A stretch of DNA of 64,000 bases from Entamoeba histolytica HM-1:IMSS (lineage: Eukaryota > Evosea > Mastigamoebida > Endamoebidae): positions 17,724 to 81,723 of the forward strand of contig NW_001914900.1 of the NCBI RefSeq assembly GCF_000208925.1, written 5' to 3'. Under the pieces are notes generated by a model, which saw only the letters and a list, made by a program, of their open reading frames with translations, did not search any database and was not told the DNA's origin. The first letter of the stretch is position 1. Each line of letters opens with the position of its first letter. Both the position numbers and the translations under genes were made by a program. Of the stretch, positions 51,454 through 60,197 are shown piece by piece.

Positions 51454-52680
51454 ATGTCTCAGACGTCTAAATTAGAAAGTGTTAATTTTTTTGCTGTTAT
51501 TGATGATAGATTAGGAAATAGATCTGAACATCAAGATGAGAGATTATTATTTTATTTAACAAGAGTTGAATATAACCAATTAGTTATTACTATAAATCAT
51601 ATTCTTTCTTATATACTACTTGTTAATAAATTTTGTGGTAATATTCAAATAATAAAAACAAAGAATTATGTTACTTTTATTTATTCTCCAATACCACATT
51701 ATTATTTTCTTTTAAGAATTTTAAGAGAACAAGAAAATACGAATTATTATTATTATTCTAAATATCTCAAAACACTTGTTGATACATTTCTTGTTTGTTT
51801 TTCTTTAAGTTATAAAAATGAAATATCTATTCAATAACATTTTAAGGTTCTTAATGGAAATGAACTTAACAAATCAATTACAAATGAATTATTAGAAATG
51901 TATTTTAATAATATATTTACTACATTTACTTTTAATAAAATATTTGAATATTTATATCAACTTAGAAATGGAATTATTCCTTCTTCTTCTTTTATTTCTT
52001 TAAAAAGTAAAATGAATTTACTTCATTCAAAATATCCAACATTTAAAACATGTTTTATAATTAGAAACAATTCAATTCTTTTTAATGAATTAGACCAATC
52101 ACAAATATTACCATTTTATCATCTTATTAATGTTCATGCACCTTTAAAAAGTTCTTTACCTTCAATGAAACTTAATAAATGGTTATATTCAAATCATTTA
52201 ATTCCAATTTATCCATTAATAAATAATATTATTTGGTATATTGATATTTTTATTAATGTCAAATTAACAATAAAAACTGTTTTTGTTGTAATTTGTACTT
52301 CAAACAAAAGTCTCCCATATAGTTTTTATAAAGAATTTGATATTCAAAATATTCAAAATTCTTTTAGTGAATCAAAGAGTTGTATTTCAGTAAATTCATT
52401 ATTAAAATCATGTCTCTATTTACATTATGATGGTGTTTTTTTAACAACAAATATTCCTCATCAAAAGAATGAATCTCCATTTTATTTTGTTTTAAGACAC
52501 ATAGAATTACTTCGTAAAAATACTATTCATTCTTTATGGCTTATAGATAAAAATTCAGTTATTATTTTAAAAAAAGAATTAAATAAACTCCTTCTTTCAA
52601 AATTCTTTGTATTACCAGAAAGAACAATGAACTGGATAAATAATGCATTTGAAGATTTATCAATCTATTCGTTTGTATAA
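51454..52680 (+). CDS. CCZ1-like longin-domain protein, two exons
   Basis: Exons 51454-51792 and 51847-52680 give about 390 residues. Without splicing, a TAA at 51835-51837 would end the protein at 127 residues; it lies inside a GTTTGT...AAG intron of 54 nt, which keeps the frame. The N-terminus (NFFAVIDDRLG, DERLLFYLT) follows the CCZ1/HPS longin opening 'FFIFNPxLG..E..ILFY', with a helix-strand arrangement to about residue 110. The second part has alternating hydrophobic strands and helices as in the further longin domains of CCZ1. CCZ1 with MON1 is the exchange factor for Rab7 on late endosomes. The protein is shorter than yeast or human CCZ1; identity is likely but not certain. Confidence 0.6.
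51793..51846 (+). other. Intron (54 nt) in the CCZ1-like gene
   Basis: It starts GTTTGT at 51793-51798, the Entamoeba donor consensus, and ends TTTTAAG at 51840-51846. Its length is a multiple of three and it contains the only in-frame stop. A TAG acceptor at 51893-51895 would put the second exon out of frame. Confidence 0.6.
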
Positions 52681-52814
52681 TTCACTTTTAATTCTTTCAT
52701 TTCTTTATTTTAATTCTTTTTTAATTAAATAAAAATTCTTTTTTCTCAAATATCTTTTTTATAATAAATTTACTATAATTTATAGTTATTAACTAAACCT
52801 ACTTTTCAAAACTT

Positions 52815-52818
52815 GAAC
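52815..52818 (+). promoter_or_regulatory. GAAC box of the ribosomal P1 gene
   Basis: ACTTGAACTC has GAAC at 52815-52818, 27 nt before the ATG. An ATTCAC stretch at 52829-52834 lies where an initiator (AAAAATTCA consensus) would be expected. C-rich leader bases next to the ATG fit a highly expressed gene. Confidence 0.45.
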
Positions 52819-52844
52819 TCTTTTACTATTCACTTTCAACCAAA

Positions 52845-53165
52845 ATGGAAGCTGCTCATCAACATCAAGAACTTGCCGTTGCCCTTGCTGCTCTTCTTAT
52901 CCATGAAGCTGGTAAGGAAATTACTGCTGAACATATTAACACTGTTCTTCACCATGCTAATATTAAGGTTGAAGGTTTCTGGCCAATTATCATGGCTAAG
53001 GCTCTTACCAATGCCAATATTGAAGATTTAATTATGGACGCAGGATCTGCTCCAGTTGCTGCAGCCCCAGCTGCACAAAATGAAGCTACAGAAGAAAAGA
53101 AAGAAGATAAAAAAGAAGAAGAAGAAGCCGAAGAAGACTTCGGAGGATTTGGAGATCTCTTCTAA
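52845..53165 (+). CDS. RPLP1: 60S acidic ribosomal protein P1
   Basis: A 106-residue protein. Residues 1-65 are the four-helix dimerisation domain (ELAVALAALLIHEAGKEIT, FWPIIMAKAL). An Ala/Pro hinge (APVAAAPAA) and a Glu/Lys run follow. The end EEDFGGFGDLF is a variant of the usual eukaryotic EEDMGFGLFD that contacts elongation factors. P1 and P2 form the lateral stalk of the 60S subunit. Codon use here (GCT, CTT, AAG, GCC) is more C/G-ending than in its neighbours, as expected for a highly expressed gene. Confidence 0.95.
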   Translation: MEAAHQHQELAVALAALLIHEAGKEITAEHINTVLHHANIKVEGFWPIIMAKALTNANIEDLIMDAGSAPVAAAPAAQNEATEEKKEDKKEEEEAEEDFGGFGDLF

Positions 53166-53274
53166 TCGACTCTTAAGGTGTTGAATATTTTATTTTGAAA
53201 ATTTTTTTAATAATGTTTTTGTCATAAAGAAAAAGGGTTTTAAAAGAACGAATGAAATTAGAATTATATAAAAA

Positions 53275-53278
53275 GAAC
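53275..53278 (+). promoter_or_regulatory. GAAC box of the SRPK gene
   Basis: AAAAAGAACTGA has GAAC at 53275-53278, 17 nt before the ATG at 53296. A second AAAGAACG lies at 53244-53250. Confidence 0.4.
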
Positions 53279-53295
53279 TGATTCTTCTCAGTTGT

Positions 53296-54456
53296 ATGCC
53301 ATTTACTAAAAAGAACCCCAAAAAAGTGGGATTAGCTAAAATTGCACCTAAACCAATTAGTAAACCTAAAGAAGAGTCTGATTCATCTTCAGATGGCTAT
53401 GAAAATTCTGATGGAGAATATGTTGAAAAACCAAAATATTATAGACTTGGTGGATATCATCCTGTAGTTATTGGAGAAGAATATAATGGTTATATCATTC
53501 AAAAGAAACTTGGATTTGGACATTTTTCAACAGTATGGTTAGTAGAACATAAGGAAAATAAAATTCAAGGTGCATTAAAAATAGTTAAAAGTGCAAAAAC
53601 ATACACAGAAACTGCATTAGATGAAATTAAAATAATGAAGAAAATAAATGAATGTGATCCAGAAAGAAAAGAAAATGTAATACATATTTTAGAAGATTTT
53701 AAGCATAATGGACCAAATGGACAACATATTTGTATGGTAATGGAGTTAGGAGGATCAAATTTATTAGACTTAATAAAATATTATGATTATAAAGGTATTC
53801 CAATTAATGATTGTAAAGAAATTGCAAAACAAATATTAAAAGCATTAGATTTTATTCATACAAAATGTGGAATTATTCATACTGACTTAAAACCAGAAAA
53901 TGTACTTCTTTCATTTACAATTCCAAAAAATGGAAAAGAACCAATTCCTAAAATTATTGAAAGTAAACTTGCTGATTTTGGTAATGCAAATTGGATTAAC
54001 AAACGATTTACTGACGATATTCAAACATTAGAATATAGAAGTCCAGAAGTTATTTTAGGACTTCATTGGGGATGTCCAGTTGATATATGGTCACATGGAT
54101 GTATGATTTTTGAAATGTTAACAGGAGATTATTTATTTAAACCGAAACAAGGAAAAACATTTACGTTAGAAGAAGACCATTTAGCCCAATTTATTGAATT
54201 ACTTGGTTATTTCAATAAAAAATACTTAAATATAGCTCCAAATACTCCAAAATATTTTACAAGAAATTATGAATTAAAACATATTCCTAATAATGAATTA
54301 CATTTATGGAAAACTAAAGAAGTTCTTATTGAAAAATATAAATTTTTACCTGAAGTTGCTGAGCCTATTGCATCATTGATTGAAGGAATGCTTATTTATG
54401 ATGAAAATAAACGATTTACTGCAAAGATGTGTTTAGAACATCCATGGTTTAAATGA
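53296..54456 (+). CDS. SR-protein kinase (SRPK/Sky1)
   Basis: A 386-residue Ser/Thr kinase with the SRPK-specific opening GGYHPVVIGEEYNGYIIQKK and loop LGFGHFSTVWL. Further motifs are VAIK-equivalent GALKIVK, HTDLKPENVLL in the catalytic loop, DFG as ADFGNAN, and YRSPEVILG. The spacer insert that splits animal SRPK domains is very short here (about residues 211-220), as in compact SRPKs. The N-terminal 45 residues are basic then acidic. SRPKs phosphorylate Arg/Ser-rich splicing factors in the cytoplasm to drive their nuclear import. LAMMER/CLK kinases are excluded by the opening motif and by the lack of EHLAMMERI. Confidence 0.92.
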   Translation: MPFTKKNPKKVGLAKIAPKPISKPKEESDSSSDGYENSDGEYVEKPKYYRLGGYHPVVIGEEYNGYIIQKKLGFGHFSTVWLVEHKENKIQGALKIVKSAKTYTETALDEIKIMKKINECDPERKENVIHILEDFKHNGPNGQHICMVMELGGSNLLDLIKYYDYKGIPINDCKEIAKQILKALDFIHTKCGIIHTDLKPENVLLSFTIPKNGKEPIPKIIESKLADFGNANWINKRFTDDIQTLEYRSPEVILGLHWGCPVDIWSHGCMIFEMLTGDYLFKPKQGKTFTLEEDHLAQFIELLGYFNKKYLNIAPNTPKYFTRNYELKHIPNNELHLWKTKEVLIEKYKFLPEVAEPIASLIEGMLIYDENKRFTAKMCLEHPWFK

Positions 54457-54578
54457 ACAAATTTAATTAATTAAGAATTAAATTAAAAGAAATTGAGAGA
54501 AAATAAATGATTAGTTAGTGATTGTTATTTGTGAACTATCTACACATAAGATTATTATTAATAAATTCCTTTATATTT

Positions 54579-55391
54579 CTAAAATAAAAATAACAAACAT
54601 TTCATATAGATTCTTGAACTCATTAATACTGTAATTCGTGTCTCTATTTGAGTTAATACTGCATTAATTCTATCAATTCTTTTTTGAATTTTTATAATTC
54701 TATTTAAATCTTCAATATATGATGGTGGGGAGAGAATACGTTCCATTTCTTTAAGTTTATCATATAATACTTTTAATTGATTATCTAATAATCCTTGAAT
54801 TTGAATTAGTTCATTTACTTCTGTTTCTGTTTCTTTTAGTTGAGGGACAAATGTTGTTGAAAATGCTTTTTGGAAATAATTAATCACTTTTTGATTTGCT
54901 TGGTCTTCAACCTCTGTAATCATAACATTTTGATTTTGTTCTTCTGTTATTTGTTGGGGTTGTTGTTCTTCAGTTGTTTCTTCTTTTTGATTTGGTTTAT
55001 TTTCTTCAGTTTCAATTGCAATTCTTGGTGACTTCTTAGGTTCAACATTAAATTCTGTTTTTAATTCATCTTCTTCAGCAGGAGAATGTTCATTAATATC
55101 ATCTTTTTTATTATCTTTATCTGGTGTATCACTAGATATTGTTGGTATTGCTACAGGCGGTATAGAGGATGGTTGTAGTTGGAAGGATACTGGTGGTGGT
55201 ATAGAATCATTCGTATTACTTGAGTTAGCAAAGGGGTCAAATGACTGAATATTAGGTTGTGATGGAACAGGAATAGCAAACGGATCAACACTATTTGAAG
55301 AAACACCAAATGGATCGACGGTTGAATTATTTGAACCAAAAGGGTCAACACTTTCATCACCTCCATAGATAAAACTAGATAAACCAGCCAT
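54579..55391 (-). CDS. Snapin-like coiled-coil protein with N-terminal DPF motifs
   Basis: A 270-residue protein in two parts. The first 55 residues carry four DPF tripeptides (VDPFG, VDPFG, VDPFA, FDPFA), the motif that binds the alpha-ear of AP-2 in clathrin adaptors. A Pro/Ser- then Glu/Lys-rich linker runs to about 165. The C-terminal 95 residues are helical and resemble Snapin of BLOC-1/BORC in spacing: LxxxLxxLxDKLKEME, Y..DLNRIIKIQKRIDRINAVL and E.RI. Snapin is normally about 136 residues and has no DPF region, so this looks like an endocytic adaptor joined to a BLOC-type helix bundle. The ORF ends just after an embedded GTTTGT, so a short alternative 3' exon of about 10 residues is possible. 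Confidence 0.65.
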   Translation of the reverse strand: MAGLSSFIYGGDESVDPFGSNNSTVDPFGVSSNSVDPFAIPVPSQPNIQSFDPFANSSNTNDSIPPPVSFQLQPSSIPPVAIPTISSDTPDKDNKKDDINEHSPAEEDELKTEFNVEPKKSPRIAIETEENKPNQKEETTEEQQPQQITEEQNQNVMITEVEDQANQKVINYFQKAFSTTFVPQLKETETEVNELIQIQGLLDNQLKVLYDKLKEMERILSPPSYIEDLNRIIKIQKRIDRINAVLTQIETRITVLMSSRIYMKCLLFLF

Positions 55392-55520
55392 TCAGTAGTT
55401 ATAAATAAATTATTTAGTTTTCAGTTTTTATTAATTTTATAATTTAATTAACTATTATTAATTGTTTTATTTTCTATATGAAAAAATAACTTCTTTTTCA
55501 TTTGTTATTCTCTTTCTTTT

Positions 55521-56075
55521 ATGAACAGTATTGGTTCTTCAATAGAAGTAGAAACTTTAGAGGTTTGCACACAATTTAAATCTGTAGAATTGATAAACCA
55601 CTTAGAGGGTAATGGTCTTATTCATATAGAAACCAAAGAAAAAGAGTTACCAAACCATTTCATTGCAGATAATAACTACGATAAGACAAAGTCACAAAGT
55701 AAAGAAGAAGATACAATAAAAAGAGAAGAGTGGTTGTACTATAGAGGTATCTACCAAAAAAGATTGAAAGATAGAGAGTTATTTAAAAGACGATGTAAAC
55801 GGTGTGGTGAATTTGGGCATTTACCAAAAGAATGTAAGAATGAACCAAAATTTAAAGAAGATATTATAAAAGAAATTGAAACAACACGAGGAAAACAAAC
55901 ATTTAGAATTAATTGTTACAGTAAGAAAACAATAAATCAACAAAAATATGAACATCATAGACAATTACCAATCCAAAAATTTCAAAAATTAAAAGTACCA
56001 ATAAATTGTAGATATTATTGCGATTATTGTAGAGAATATGGTCATAAAACATTCAACTGTCCACATAAATATTAA
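55521..56075 (+). CDS. Protein with two CCHC-type zinc knuckles
   Basis: A 184-residue protein. The first knuckle is CKRCGEFGHLPKEC at about residues 93-106 and the second is CDYCREYGHKTFNC near the C-terminus, both CX2CX4HX4C. The N-terminal 70 residues are acidic and unstructured-looking, and the middle is basic. CCHC knuckles bind single-stranded RNA or DNA. No retroviral Gag or reverse-transcriptase sequence is next to it, and codon use is like that of the neighbours, so a cellular RNA-binding protein is more likely than a retroelement. The partner RNA is unknown. Confidence 0.75.
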   Translation: MNSIGSSIEVETLEVCTQFKSVELINHLEGNGLIHIETKEKELPNHFIADNNYDKTKSQSKEEDTIKREEWLYYRGIYQKRLKDRELFKRRCKRCGEFGHLPKECKNEPKFKEDIIKEIETTRGKQTFRINCYSKKTINQQKYEHHRQLPIQKFQKLKVPINCRYYCDYCREYGHKTFNCPHKY

Positions 56076-56132
56076 TGAAACTAACTAACCATTAAATAAA
56101 AAAAAAGAAAAATAATAGAAATTCAATTCAAA

Positions 56133-59100
56133 TTATTTCTTTGTTTTCTTGAACAGAGAAAATCTTGATTTTTTATCTACTTCTTTGGATGTTCCATCAG
56201 TTGGCTTTCCAGAAACAGTTTGTCTTGTATTAGAATCTTTCTTTTCTTTATCACCTTCTTTCTTTTCACTGAAACTTAATGTACTTTTTCTTGAGAATAA
56301 ACCTTTATGAGTTTTTATAGGAGTTGATGGTCCATTTTCAATATCTATAGAAGATTTTGATAGTGATGGTTCTATTGTTTCAACAGGAGTAGAGGTTGGT
56401 GGTAATTGAGCAAGTTGAATTGTAGTTGATGGAGTTTTAACTGAGTGTTGAGAGGAATGAGTTTTATCAAAAGGAATTATATTAGAGAATTTGTCAATAG
56501 AATTAAATCCAAGATCTTTCATAGCATTGATTTGGTTCTTATTAAAAAGACAATCAAGGAATGGAAGAGTATCTGTTTTGAGGTTTAGTAATTCATCAAA
56601 AGATTCTTTTCTCATTAATAGTGGAGTTAAAAGTTTTGTAGTTCTTCTTGAGTGTGATAAAATAGCTTCTCTAACAATGTTAGATAAACAAGAAAAGTTT
56701 ATTAATTGTTTTTTTTCTAATGTAAAAAGAGGAATAGTTGATTCTATTACATATAAATCACTATTTGTTGGTGTGATTGAAATTTGAAGATTTGTTGATT
56801 CAGTATCAAGTGGAGTATTCCATCTTATTTGAATTTGAGATGTATTTGGATAAGAAGATTTAGAGAGAACATCATTTCCGAAATAAATAATATATTGGTC
56901 ATCAATGTATTTTAATTCTTGTTCTCCTGTTTGTTTTTCAAAGACATTTCCAAGACCATTTATGAACGTAATAAATTCATTAGAAGAATTATTAGAATTT
57001 ATTATATCAACATATACATTATTTTTAGTTGGTACAGAATCTATTTTTTTAGTAATAGCAAAAACTTCATCTGTGGGTAATAATGTTTGATATTTATTTT
57101 CAAATGAAGTAATTCCAAGTGTTTTTAATAATATACGACATAATCCTGATTGACTTAAAATATTTTGATTATTGAGAGATTCTTCTGTAATAGTTGATGG
57201 TATTGTTAATCGAGAATCATTATCTATTCTACTTTCAACATCTTTCTTTAATTCAGTTAATAATGGTTCTATATTTTCTGAGCAAGTTTTATTCCAAGAT
57301 GCTTGTTCAATTGAAGGAATAGTTGGTTCGTAGGGGGAAGGAGTAGAATTATCTAATAACAATGTCCATTCTTTTGTTTCTAAGAGCATATTTAATAAGT
57401 AACATTGTTTTCCATAGTAATTTCTACAAATAAGAAGTAAAGATTTTGTTTCAGAAGTTCTCATCCAAGGAAGTTCAATAAAAGAAAGAATAGAATCATT
57501 TTTGTAGTACAAATGAATATATTCATCAAAATGATTAATTCCTTTATTTGTAAATATTTGTTTTATTTGTAAGTCATCTATAGTTGTTTTTAATGGAACA
57601 AAAGGTAGTACGTATTGTTTGAAGCTGTTTAATAATCTTACATCAAAGATAGTATTTCCATCCTCTGTTCTATTTGGTGGGATTGATTGACACCAACGAC
57701 TAAACATTATATTACAACGAGTAAACATACTTGATGGTATAACTTCAAAGCAAATACAATATAATTTGGCAAATGTTCCAACAAGTTGATGAAGATTTTT
57801 CCAAGATGTTCCTGATGTATTGTTTTCAATAAATGTTAATAAAAATTCAAATAAAGGAATTAAGTCATTTGCTTGGTTTTCTATTAGTGAAGAATATTCA
57901 ATAATAATTTCAATAAAATCAATGACATCCATTGATGATGTATTCAATAATATTTTTAATTGTTCATTGCATTTTATAAAGGATGAAATTGTCTTATTTA
58001 TCACTTCTTCAATAGAATTTTCATTTGCTGCATCAATAATGAATTTCCCAATTACTTTAATATTTTCTAATAAATTTTCTCCTTTAGTTATCTCTTTTTC
58101 AAATGCAGATAATGCAATAGAAAATAATTCTTTTTTAATCCCACCATAAGTAATTGAATTTTCATTTTCTTGTAATTTCTTTATTGTTGGAATAACTACA
58201 TCAGAACGTTCTTTTCCAATTGATAATTGAAGTTCTGCTATTAGTCTAATAGCACTTAATTTAAATATAGGGTTTGATTGTGAAATAATTTTAGATGTTG
58301 CTGATACTATTGCTGGTAATAATAATGCCATTGGTTGATTCTTTTCATTAAAGACACCTAACAATAATTGAATTGTATATTCAACTACAACAAGTGCTGG
58401 ACTCAATAAACAAGTTTCAATAATTTTTAATATCTTACAGTAATGTTGAGTATGGTAAACAGTAATAGATGACATTTTTTTAAACATTAAAATAGTAGAT
58501 TTTATAGCAATAGTAATTCCATCAGAATAATTGTTATGATCCATATAACGAATAGGATGATATAAAGCATCAACAAAAATATTAAACATATCATTTCCAT
58601 TAGGAAGTGGAGTTGTACTGGTAAATCCAATTAATTCCATTATCATATCATTAAGTCCTTGTTGGACTATAGCAAATACTTTATTATCAGAAATTGATGA
58701 TGGATTACCACAACAATGAAGAATTCTTAACCAAAATTTAAGACCATAATCTTCTTTACAATCAGTTTCTGTTATTGTATCATTTAATTTAAATACTATA
58801 TGAATACTTCCATCACTTAATGGATTAAAAAGCCATTTTAATAAAGAACTTTCAATTGAACAACAATACCTACACCAATTTGTTGCAACTTCTGAAATTC
58901 TAATCCATTTTTTATGAAATAATGAAAATACTCCCCAAATTAAATTATCAGATGGTAATAATTGTAACCAAAATTGATATAAGAGTGATATAGACTCATC
59001 AATTACTTTGGTCATAGGAAGTGTTGTTGTTAAATTATCAATTGGACCACACATATCATCAATAGATGCAATTAAAACACAAACAATTCTTCTTAAAGTT

Positions 59101-59564
59101 TCAGTATTATTTAGTTTATACGATAGTTGTTTTAATAAGTTAACTGCTTTTAAACATAATTCAGCATAATTAACCATAGTTTGTGGTTGAATATGTTCTT
59201 CTCTTTGACTGAATAATAATGATATTTGACCAACAACAACACCACAATACCAGACGATATTATCACTAATTGGTTTTGGAGTTCCAACTTCTTCTAAAAA
59301 CCAACTTTCATATATTGAAAGACAATTTGAAATAGTATCAATTTCTGAGAGAGGTAATGAAAATCCTTTTCCAATAGTTTCCATTAACCATTTACAATGA
59401 TCATCAGTAATAAGAAAATTTCCAATCTCACCTATTCTTTGTGTAACATTTAATGTAATTAATCTAATAACTTCTTTTTGAATGTCAAGTGCCAAAAAAT
59501 TTAATAAATCAGTGTTAAGTGGTTGTTCTAATAAATTAGTAGCTCTAGTTGTTAGAGAAAGCAT
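56133..59564 (-). CDS. RalGAP-alpha/TSC2-type Rap-Ran GAP protein
   Basis: A 1143-residue protein from the ATG at 59562-59564; the frame extends 43 residues upstream into AT-rich leader-like sequence that I leave out. Residues 1 to about 780 are helical (HEAT-like). A RapGAP domain lies at about 840-1010: EFITFINGLGNVFEK, then YFGNDVL, which matches IGNDxV with the Asn thumb at residue 897, then QIQIRWNT and a later SNIVREAILSHSR helix. The C-terminal 100 residues are Ser/Thr/Pro-rich then basic. RalGAP and TSC2 stimulate GTP hydrolysis on Ral, Rap or Rheb with that Asn. The region before it (DDQYIIYF) lacks the usual KRH. Confidence 0.78.
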   Translation of the reverse strand: MLSLTTRATNLLEQPLNTDLLNFLALDIQKEVIRLITLNVTQRIGEIGNFLITDDHCKWLMETIGKGFSLPLSEIDTISNCLSIYESWFLEEVGTPKPISDNIVWYCGVVVGQISLLFSQREEHIQPQTMVNYAELCLKAVNLLKQLSYKLNNTETLRRIVCVLIASIDDMCGPIDNLTTTLPMTKVIDESISLLYQFWLQLLPSDNLIWGVFSLFHKKWIRISEVATNWCRYCCSIESSLLKWLFNPLSDGSIHIVFKLNDTITETDCKEDYGLKFWLRILHCCGNPSSISDNKVFAIVQQGLNDMIMELIGFTSTTPLPNGNDMFNIFVDALYHPIRYMDHNNYSDGITIAIKSTILMFKKMSSITVYHTQHYCKILKIIETCLLSPALVVVEYTIQLLLGVFNEKNQPMALLLPAIVSATSKIISQSNPIFKLSAIRLIAELQLSIGKERSDVVIPTIKKLQENENSITYGGIKKELFSIALSAFEKEITKGENLLENIKVIGKFIIDAANENSIEEVINKTISSFIKCNEQLKILLNTSSMDVIDFIEIIIEYSSLIENQANDLIPLFEFLLTFIENNTSGTSWKNLHQLVGTFAKLYCICFEVIPSSMFTRCNIMFSRWCQSIPPNRTEDGNTIFDVRLLNSFKQYVLPFVPLKTTIDDLQIKQIFTNKGINHFDEYIHLYYKNDSILSFIELPWMRTSETKSLLLICRNYYGKQCYLLNMLLETKEWTLLLDNSTPSPYEPTIPSIEQASWNKTCSENIEPLLTELKKDVESRIDNDSRLTIPSTITEESLNNQNILSQSGLCRILLKTLGITSFENKYQTLLPTDEVFAITKKIDSVPTKNNVYVDIINSNNSSNEFITFINGLGNVFEKQTGEQELKYIDDQYIIYFGNDVLSKSSYPNTSQIQIRWNTPLDTESTNLQISITPTNSDLYVIESTIPLFTLEKKQLINFSCLSNIVREAILSHSRRTTKLLTPLLMRKESFDELLNLKTDTLPFLDCLFNKNQINAMKDLGFNSIDKFSNIIPFDKTHSSQHSVKTPSTTIQLAQLPPTSTPVETIEPSLSKSSIDIENGPSTPIKTHKGLFSRKSTLSFSEKKEGDKEKKDSNTRQTVSGKPTDGTSKEVDKKSRFSLFKKTKK

Positions 59565-60197
59565 TTCACAATGACTATTAAAAGATCTTTTATTTATTTT
59601 TAAGTTAGTATTGTTATTTTTACTTTTTTCAATCTTTTTGATTTGCAAAAAGGTTATATAAAACATGTTTATATTTAAAAATAAATGATACAAAAATGTT
59701 TCATTAAATAACTCCTTGAAAGAATATTCATTGATAGATTCTTTAATAAAATAGAAAATCTATTTGAATGAATATTTATTATGAAAAAGTTTAAAAGTTC
59801 AATTAATGATTAAGGTTAAATAATTTTTATTTAATGTTACTAAGATATGACACAATTTAAAAGTAACTCTTTAGTATTTATTTTAAAGTGAGGATGTTTT
59901 ATAAATAGGAATAAACAAATTTATTCTTTTGTTGTAGTTAAAAAGAAAAATTCTTGAATGTTATTGATACTCATTTCAATTTATTTATTATGATTATTAT
60001 GATTACTCATACAAAAAAATTAATATCGAATTGAATATTTAAAATAAACTAATAAAGAAAATTAAAGACATTCAATCAAAACAACAGAAGAAAAGAAATA
60101 AAGCATAAAGTCAAAATTAAAATATTTAGAACAAATAGATGACTGTTTCAATAGAAATTAAAAAAAAAGTAAATAAATGTAGATTTATTCAATTAAT
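59565..60197. other. Intergenic region
   Basis: AT-rich spacer of 633 bp between two minus-strand genes. It contains a short TTATGATTA repeat near 59988-60006. The first part includes the in-frame extension upstream of the RalGAP ATG. Nothing else is recognised. Confidence 0.4.

Noticed and set aside
51835..51837. Premature stop suggesting a CCZ1 pseudogene
   Set aside because: It falls in an in-frame intron with the Entamoeba donor GTTTGT; both flanking parts are undamaged.
54520..54585. Possible 59-nt intron at the end of the Snapin-like gene
   Set aside because: A GTTTGT is present, but every acceptor gives an exon of at most about ten residues; kept only as a note.
55521..56075. Zinc-knuckle gene as part of a retrotransposon (Gag-like)
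   Set aside because: No protease, reverse transcriptase or terminal repeats nearby, and codon use matches the host.
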